From the NCBI GenBank assembly GCA_959597175.1, contig CAUFXM010000011.1, positions 11,829 to 75,828 of the forward strand: a DNA stretch of 64,000 nucleotides. The letters are read 5' to 3'. This DNA comes from an uncultured Methanomassiliicoccales archaeon. GTDB taxonomy: Archaea > Thermoplasmatota > Thermoplasmata > Methanomassiliicoccales > Methanomethylophilaceae. The notes under the pieces are model-generated. The model was given only the letters and a program-made list of their open reading frames with translations. It ran no database searches and was not told the origin of the DNA. The translations under genes were made by a program, and so were the position numbers. Below are positions 60,062 through 64,000 of this stretch, piece after piece; position 1 is the first letter of the stretch, and each line of letters opens with the position of its first letter.

Positions 60062-60810
60062 CGAGGCTAGGTGCCGGGGCCGACATCGTCGTGACCGCGA
60101 CGGCGATGGAGGACATGATCTCAGCAGCGGAGGACGGGAGGTGTCCGATCGGCCTCATGGGGGCACGTCGCGAGGACGGTTCCGGCATGTACTACGAGGT
60201 CGTGGGCGCAGGTGAACGGGATGTCGGGATGTCCGCGGTCAACCCCGGAGGGGGGACCGAGCCTGACCCAGCCACCCTGGACCTGTTCCGGAGGACGGTC
60301 GGTCGTGGCGTCCTGGTCATGGTTGACCCGTACGCCGGGGAGATGGCGATGTACATCGTCGATGACGGGTTGAGAAAGGCCAGGGCAGTCGTGTCGGAGC
60401 GATCATACCCAGATCGCGTGTCTGTTCCTCATCTCCTCCTCGGTCGTCCCGTCGCGCGACATGAGGTCGCTGACGATGCAGTCGAAGAGGAGGAGCGAGG
60501 AATCCTCGAAGATCGTACCAAGGGGCGCGTACATCTTCAGGTCATCGTCCTGGGGGACGTCCATGACTATGGACACGTCCGATACATGAGTGAGGGGGCT
60601 GCCCGGGGTCCCGGTGACGCATATCGTCCTCGAGCCTATCCTCTTGGCGATCTGGGCAGTCTGGACCACGGACGACGTCCTGCCGGTAAAAGATATGAGG
60701 AGTGTAAGGTCCTCCTTTCCGATTATTGGGGTGGTCATCTCACCGACGAAGTGGACGTCGAATCCCAGCTGCACCAGGCGTACCGCGAAGAGCTGGCCCA
60801 CGAGGCCTGA
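60058..60810 (+). CDS. JAB/MPN-like protein lacking catalytic residues, 3' end uncertain
   Basis: Residues 1-~115 resemble an MPN/JAB domain: IVVTATAMEDMISAAEDG, then CPIGLMGARRED where the catalytic Glu (E-x-G-x-L-x-G) is replaced by Cys, then AVNPGGGTEPDPATLD at the HxHP..PS..D site with both His lost. So it is a probable pseudo-deubiquitinase. From about 60403 the frame runs antisense to hexuloisomerase for 408 bases and is not credible. The ATG overlaps the ubiquitin-like gene stop. Confidence 0.5.
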   Translation: MTRLGAGADIVVTATAMEDMISAAEDGRCPIGLMGARREDGSGMYYEVVGAGERDVGMSAVNPGGGTEPDPATLDLFRRTVGRGVLVMVDPYAGEMAMYIVDDGLRKARAVVSERSYPDRVSVPHLLLGRPVARHEVADDAVEEEERGILEDRTKGRVHLQVIVLGDVHDYGHVRYMSEGAARGPGDAYRPRAYPLGDLGSLDHGRRPAGKRYEECKVLLSDYWGGHLTDEVDVESQLHQAYREELAHEA

Positions 60811-60945
60811 CCTGCCCGACCCGTAGACGAAGACCTTCCTGCTCGTCCTGATCCCCTCTATCAGGGCGTCACGACAGTTAGGGTCGACGGATGACAGTGC
60901 TCCGCGGCATCCATCGACGATCGCATCCAATGCGTTCAACTTCAC
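60403..60945 (-). CDS. hxlB: 6-phospho-3-hexuloisomerase
   Basis: A 180-residue SIS-domain isomerase: VFVYGSGRSGLVGQLFAVR, SFTGRTSSVVQTAQIAKRIG, LMSRDGTTEEEMRNRHAIWV (the family C terminus). It interconverts 3-hexulose-6-phosphate and fructose-6-phosphate, acting with the synthase domain at 11731-13023. Its ATG overlaps the stop of the upstream barrel gene by 4 bases. Confidence 0.92.
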   Translation of the reverse strand: MKLNALDAIVDGCRGALSSVDPNCRDALIEGIRTSRKVFVYGSGRSGLVGQLFAVRLVQLGFDVHFVGEMTTPIIGKEDLTLLISFTGRTSSVVQTAQIAKRIGSRTICVTGTPGSPLTHVSDVSIVMDVPQDDDLKMYAPLGTIFEDSSLLLFDCIVSDLMSRDGTTEEEMRNRHAIWV

Positions 60946-61988
60946 TCACCGGCGGCGGGCGCGGCGGCTTCTGCCTTGCGCCTCTCTTTGAGGTCCTTGG
61001 CGACCTTCTTGCTCAGGACCCTCTCGTGAATGATCCTCATGTACATCGCGTCGTGCTCCAGGAGGGGCGACGTCGAGATGATCGTGCAGTCGGGCTTGGT
61101 CTCGATGAGTGCCTCTGCCAGCGGCTCGAATTTGAGGTCGCCCTTCTTGATGGGCGTGAGGCGCTTCTCGTTGCCGTCCTCGTAGTCGACACCGGCGAAA
61201 GCGGTGTGTATGTGGCCGTTGCTGTAGGGCTCGACCTGATCGAGCACATCGATGAAGTCGTCCGCCTCCAGAAGGGAACCGTTCGTGCGGGAGTGGAGGT
61301 GGGAGAAGTTCACCACGGGGGTGAGGCCCTCGATACTGTCGCAGATGTCCAGGACCTGCTCCAGGGACCCGAAAACGTCCTGTTGGCCAGTGATCTCCAC
61401 GCCGAGGCGCGGGGTGAGGCCGTTGCCGTGCCACCAGTCCATCAGGGTAGCCACGTTCTCGTAGATGATCTCGTCAACCTCCTCCTCGGGGCGTTTGCCG
61501 TCGTAGATGCCAAGGCTGGTGACGACGATGTCTCCGTCCAGTGCGTTCATGATAAGGCCGGCGTACCTGATGCTGTTGAGGCACTCCTCTGCAAGGGGGG
61601 TCTCCGATCCGAGGTCCATGTAGTACGGGGTGTGAATCGACATCTTCACATCCAGTCTCTTCGCCATCTCTCCGATGGGGTAGAGGTCGCCGAAGCAGTG
61701 CGAGACTCCTGAAGGCATGAAGACCAGGTCGTCATCCTCCTCGATAGGCTCGTCCGGGTCGCAGATCGGTTCTCCGTCCCTGAGGATCTCGATGACGAAG
61801 TCCTCCTCGATGTCCCTGAGGGTCTTGCCGACCTCCTCGTCCTCGTCCGGGCACCTGGTGTAGGCGCCTGCGCGCACAAGCTGGATCTCCAGTGCGCTGA
61901 GGCTGAGGTTGTGGACGTCCTCGATTCCGTCCTCGAGTGTGCGTCCCTTGCATGAAAGGGGGATGCCTGCGGGCCCGAACCTTATCAT
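60942..61988 (-). CDS. Endonuclease-IV-like TIM barrel with insertion and degenerate metal site
   Basis: A 348-residue paralog of the endonuclease IV at 29168-29977 (start MIRFGPAGIPLSCKGRTLED). It carries an extra ~55-residue acidic insert (about residues 43-98) and lacks key ligands: TSLG replaces the second His region, PVVNFSHLH has Asn for the metal Asp, and STSPLLEHD lacks the last Glu. It is coupled to hexuloisomerase, so a sugar-phosphate or regulatory role seems more likely than nuclease activity. It ends in an Ala/Glu-rich tail. Confidence 0.75.
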   Translation of the reverse strand: MIRFGPAGIPLSCKGRTLEDGIEDVHNLSLSALEIQLVRAGAYTRCPDEDEEVGKTLRDIEEDFVIEILRDGEPICDPDEPIEEDDDLVFMPSGVSHCFGDLYPIGEMAKRLDVKMSIHTPYYMDLGSETPLAEECLNSIRYAGLIMNALDGDIVVTSLGIYDGKRPEEEVDEIIYENVATLMDWWHGNGLTPRLGVEITGQQDVFGSLEQVLDICDSIEGLTPVVNFSHLHSRTNGSLLEADDFIDVLDQVEPYSNGHIHTAFAGVDYEDGNEKRLTPIKKGDLKFEPLAEALIETKPDCTIISTSPLLEHDAMYMRIIHERVLSKKVAKDLKERRKAEAAAPAAGE

Positions 61989-62019
61989 ATGATCACTGAG
62001 GGCCCAAAGGGTGATTTCC

Positions 62020-62027
62020 TATAATAA
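62020..62027 (+). promoter_or_regulatory. TATA box in the 62.0-62.4 kb gap
   Basis: TATAATAA about 26 bases before an ATG at 62053, in the divergent gap behind the barrel gene. Supports a rightward, almost leaderless transcript of the small membrane protein. Confidence 0.5.
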
Positions 62028-62052
62028 GAGTGGCGCGCCCCGTGACGTGCCC

Positions 62053-62326
62053 ATGACGTCCGCGTCGAGGCGTCAGAGGGCTTTCCAGGCACAAGAGCCG
62101 GCAGAACCGGAGGCGTGGCTCGGCCTGTCTGGGGGTAATCGCAGTTATCCTGGCACTGCTGTTCCTCATGTCCGGTTACATCACCAGCGGTTCCATCGGC
62201 ATCCGCGTATACATGCTTCCCGGATACGACATGCTGGCACTCATGCCGCGATATGGATCCCAAGGCGAGGGGGCTCTGGGAGCGCCTCGCGGGAGCCTGC
62301 TTGTCCCTATAAGCGCGCGATGGTGA
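62053..62326 (+). pseudogene. Small basic membrane protein, start frameshifted by one base
   Basis: The 417-base gap 61989-62405 holds an open frame from 62057 to the TGA at 62324-62326 encoding a basic Arg-rich stretch, one membrane helix (GVIAVILALLFLMSGYITSG) and a short outside end. It has no in-frame start. The promoter-proximal ATG at 62053 is one base out of frame with it. Either a sequencing indel or decay is present. I see no other gene in the gap before the rpl18e promoter. Confidence 0.45.
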
Positions 62327-62335
62327 AAGGGCATA

Positions 62336-62345
62336 CCTTTATAAC
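62336..62345 (+). promoter_or_regulatory. TATA box of the rpl18e-rpl13-rps9-rpoN operon
   Basis: CTTTATAACC, a strong archaeal TATA site about 65 bases before the rpl18e ATG. The leader carries an 8-codon open frame (MSGESEK) at 62386-62409 whose stop overlaps the rpl18e start. Confidence 0.6.
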
Positions 62346-62405
62346 CAGGTCCCGTATAGCGCGTCCCACCAAACGGTTTACCGAAATGTCGGGAGAGTCA
62401 GAAAA

Positions 62406-62765
62406 ATGAAGAGCTGCAAGACAAACCCCCAGCTCATCGCCACCATCGACACGCTGAAGGCGAAGACTAGGGAGACGGAAGCTGCCATCTGGCGAGACAT
62501 CGCGCTTAGGCTCGAGAAACCCAAGAGGAACTGGGCCGAAGCGAATCTCAGCAAACTGGAGAGGTACGCACAGGACGGGGAGACGATCGTCGTCCCCGGG
62601 AAAGTCCTCGCCGCAGGCAACATCAGCAAGAAGATCACGGTCGCCGCGTACGACTTCTCGGACGCTGCCGCCAAGGCCATTGTGGCCGCCGGCGGTAAGA
62701 CGCTCACCCTCGAGGAGCTGGCTGAGTCCAACCCCAAGGGCACCGGCGTCAGGATCATGAGGTGA
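62406..62765 (+). CDS. rpl18e: 50S ribosomal protein L18e
   Basis: A 119-residue protein: KTNPQLIATIDTLKAKTRET, IVVPGKVLAAGNISKKITVA and GGKTLTLEELAESNPKG are family hallmarks. First gene of the conserved archaeal L18e-L13-S9-RpoN operon. Confidence 0.96.
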   Translation: MKSCKTNPQLIATIDTLKAKTRETEAAIWRDIALRLEKPKRNWAEANLSKLERYAQDGETIVVPGKVLAAGNISKKITVAAYDFSDAAAKAIVAAGGKTLTLEELAESNPKGTGVRIMR

Positions 62766-62770
62766 TTCAG

Positions 62771-63196
62771 ATGGTTACAGTAATCGACGGAAGGAACCTG
62801 ATCCACGGAAGGCTGGCCAGCGTGGTCGCCGAGAGGATCATGGACGGAGAGGAGATCGTTGTCCTCAACGCCGAGGCCATCGTCATCACCGGCGTCAAGG
62901 AGAACGTCTTCGCCGACTTCAAGGCGAAGGTCGACCGCGGAGACACCACCAAGAGGAAGGGACCCTTCTACCCCCGCAGGGCGGACCTCCTGTTCAAGAG
63001 GTGCGTCAGGGGAATGATTCCCTGGACGACCACGTCCGGAAGGGAGGCCTACAGGAGGCTCCATGTCTTCGTCGGCACCCCCAAGCAGTTCCAGGACTGC
63101 GAGAAGGAGAGGCCCGAGGAGGCCTGCAGGAAGATTACCGGCAAATACACTACCCTGGGAGCCGTATCCAAATTCCTGGGTTCCAACGTGAGGTGA
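62771..63196 (+). CDS. rpl13: 50S ribosomal protein L13
   Basis: A 141-residue L13: MVTVIDGRNLIHGRLASVVA, GPFYPRRADLLFKRCVRGMI and LHVFVGTPKQF. ATG at 62771 after a GTGATTC spacer; an in-frame ATG-like start further upstream would overlap rpl18e. Confidence 0.96.
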   Translation: MVTVIDGRNLIHGRLASVVAERIMDGEEIVVLNAEAIVITGVKENVFADFKAKVDRGDTTKRKGPFYPRRADLLFKRCVRGMIPWTTTSGREAYRRLHVFVGTPKQFQDCEKERPEEACRKITGKYTTLGAVSKFLGSNVR

Positions 63197-63200
63197 TTCC

Positions 63201-63602
63201 GTGGTTGATTGCGTTAACACAAGCGGAAAGAGGAAGACCGCCGTCGCCAGGGCCACCGTCAAGGAGGGCACCGGCAGGGTGACCATCAACAAGGTCCCCA
63301 TCGAGGTCTTCACCCCCGAACTGGCCAGGCTCAAGATCGAGGAGCCCCTCGGTCTCGTGCCCGAGAAGGCCCAGAACGTGGACATCTCCGTCACCGTCAA
63401 CGGCGGCGGAGTCATGGGACAGGCCGCCGCGGCCAGGACAGCCATCGCCAGGGGACTCGTCGAGTTCTACAAGGACGATGAGCTGGAGGCCATCTTCAGG
63501 GCCTATGACAGGACCCTGATCATCAACGACGACAGGCGCAAGCTGCCCAAGAACCCGCTCGGACCCGGTGCCCGCGCGAAGAAGCAGAAGTCCTACCGCT
63601 GA
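63201..63602 (+). CDS. rps9: 30S ribosomal protein S9
   Basis: A 133-residue S9 ending in the classic basic C terminus (GARAKKQKSYR) that reaches the P site. Start codon is GTG at 63201. SGKRKTAVARATVKEGTGRV marks the N-terminal domain. Confidence 0.96.
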   Translation: MVDCVNTSGKRKTAVARATVKEGTGRVTINKVPIEVFTPELARLKIEEPLGLVPEKAQNVDISVTVNGGGVMGQAAAARTAIARGLVEFYKDDELEAIFRAYDRTLIINDDRRKLPKNPLGPGARAKKQKSYR

Positions 63603-63611
63603 GGAATTGGC

Positions 63612-63803
63612 ATGATAATACCGGTGAGATGTTTCACATGCGGGAAGGTCGTCGGATCGGCCTATCCCGAGTATGAAAAGCGCGTACGCATGGGCGAGGA
63701 CCCCAAGGCGGTCCTCGACGACCTCGGATTCGAGAGGTACTGCTGCCGCAGGATGATCGTCTCCCATGCCGACCTCATAAAGGAGATTGCTCCTCTCGGA
63801 TGA
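63612..63803 (+). CDS. rpoN: DNA-directed RNA polymerase subunit N (RpoN/Rpb10)
   Basis: A 63-residue zinc-bundle subunit with PVRCFTCGKVVGS and YCCRRM Cys pairs. It joins the RpoD/RpoL subassembly of archaeal RNA polymerase. In other archaea RpoK, enolase and S2 follow; here tRNA-Pro follows instead. Confidence 0.97.
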   Translation: MIIPVRCFTCGKVVGSAYPEYEKRVRMGEDPKAVLDDLGFERYCCRRMIVSHADLIKEIAPLG

Positions 63804-63850
63804 AAACGCACGCTCCTCCGGAGGCGCAGGCCTTCGGCGGAGCGTCAACT

Positions 63851-63859
63851 TTTTAAATC
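63851..63859 (+). promoter_or_regulatory. TATA box of tRNA-Pro
   Basis: TTTTAAATC about 25 bases upstream of the tRNA-Pro 5' end, a consensus archaeal TATA box. Confidence 0.7.
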
Positions 63860-63883
63860 GAAACTCATTCCCCCGTTTCACAC

Positions 63884-63956
63884 GGGCCCGTGGGGTAGCT
63901 TGGTATCCTTCGTGCTTGGGGTGCACGTAACTCCAGTTCAAATCTGGGCGGGCCCA
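63884..63956 (+). tRNA. tRNA-Pro (GGG)
   Basis: Acceptor GGGCCCG/CGGGCCC, anticodon stem CGTGC/GCACG around loop TTGGGGT (anticodon GGG), T-loop TTCAAAT, discriminator A, no encoded CCA. Ends 44 bases before the window edge. Confidence 0.95.
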
Positions 63957-64000
63957 CTCATCCCCTCAGCCAGCATGTTTTTAGGACTCCCTTATTCAGT

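Noticed and set aside
62011..62409. 132-codon frame before rpl18e
   Set aside because: Arg/His/Pro-rich, crosses the rpl18e promoter; only its last eight codons form the leader mini frame.
1..64000. CRISPR array or insertion sequence
   Set aside because: No regularly spaced direct repeats and no transposase-like protein or terminal inverted repeats in the window.

Overview
The window is a GC-rich, gene-dense archaeal chromosome segment. Archaeal markers are TATA-type promoters, MCM, the archaeal primase small subunit PriS, prefoldin alpha, FtsY next to L18Ae, an NMD3-like protein, Tsr3, endonuclease IV, RpoN, and the L18e-L13-S9-RpoN ribosomal string. Together with bacterial-type DNA gyrase (GyrB and GyrA), two HdrD-like CCG-domain Fe-S proteins, ThiC and DUF531, this points to a Thermoplasmatota methanogen, most likely of the order Methanomassiliicoccales. 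That placement is inferred from gene content; no rRNA gene is present.

Layout. 1-9 kb: end of a thiolase gene, a low-GC HipA-like kinase, an M20 peptidase, a leftward rpl18ae-pfdA-ftsY operon, priS, and a BchI/BchD-type chelatase pair. 9-22 kb: a TatD-like hydrolase with a degenerate metallo-beta-lactamase protein, HtpX, an HPS-RraA fusion, a DUF4143 ATPase, a phosphatase-like protein with Tsr3, a small ferredoxin, an mcm operon (wH protein, MCM, DUF424, NMD3-like), and a two-subunit fumarase. 22-33 kb: a giant Lhr-type helicase, a divergent base-excision-repair pair (OGG1-like glycosylase and endonuclease IV), a duplicated regulator, tRNA-Thr and ThiC. 33-38 kb: gyrBA behind a 30-bp alternating pyrimidine-purine tract, then tRNA-Phe. 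38-46 kb: DUF531, a parvulin, a second HipA-like gene with a small partner, PurM, RarA, RlmE, a FAH-family protein and a methyltransferase remnant. 46-51 kb: a flavin reductase with a divergent HxlR regulator, a frameshifted DoxX gene, a second Lhr-like helicase and an HdrD-like protein. 51-56 kb: a lower-GC accessory block of membrane and regulatory proteins, plus two tRNAs. 56-64 kb: a LarA-like / Fe-S / dihydropteroate synthase operon, a ubiquitin-like plus JAB-like pair, hexuloisomerase with a degenerate endonuclease-IV-like barrel, the ribosomal operon and tRNA-Pro.

How genes fit together. Hexulose-phosphate synthase (11.7-13.0 kb) and hexuloisomerase (60.4-60.9 kb) together give the archaeal reverse ribulose-monophosphate route to pentoses. 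PriS, MCM, gyrase, RarA, both Lhr helicases, the glycosylase and endonuclease IV form a large replication and repair complement. The HdrD-like protein at 49.8-51.0 kb is a candidate heterodisulfide-reductase subunit for energy metabolism.

Most notable items: a ubiquitin-fold protein translationally coupled to a JAB/MPN-like protein without catalytic residues (59.8-60.4 kb); a Z-DNA-prone tract overlapping the gyrase promoter; a G10 tract that splits a DoxX gene; a 1,791-residue archaeal Lhr with an AlkZ-like tail; and several convergent genes whose reading frames run deep into the antisense of the neighbouring gene, which may be real overlaps or frameshifts.
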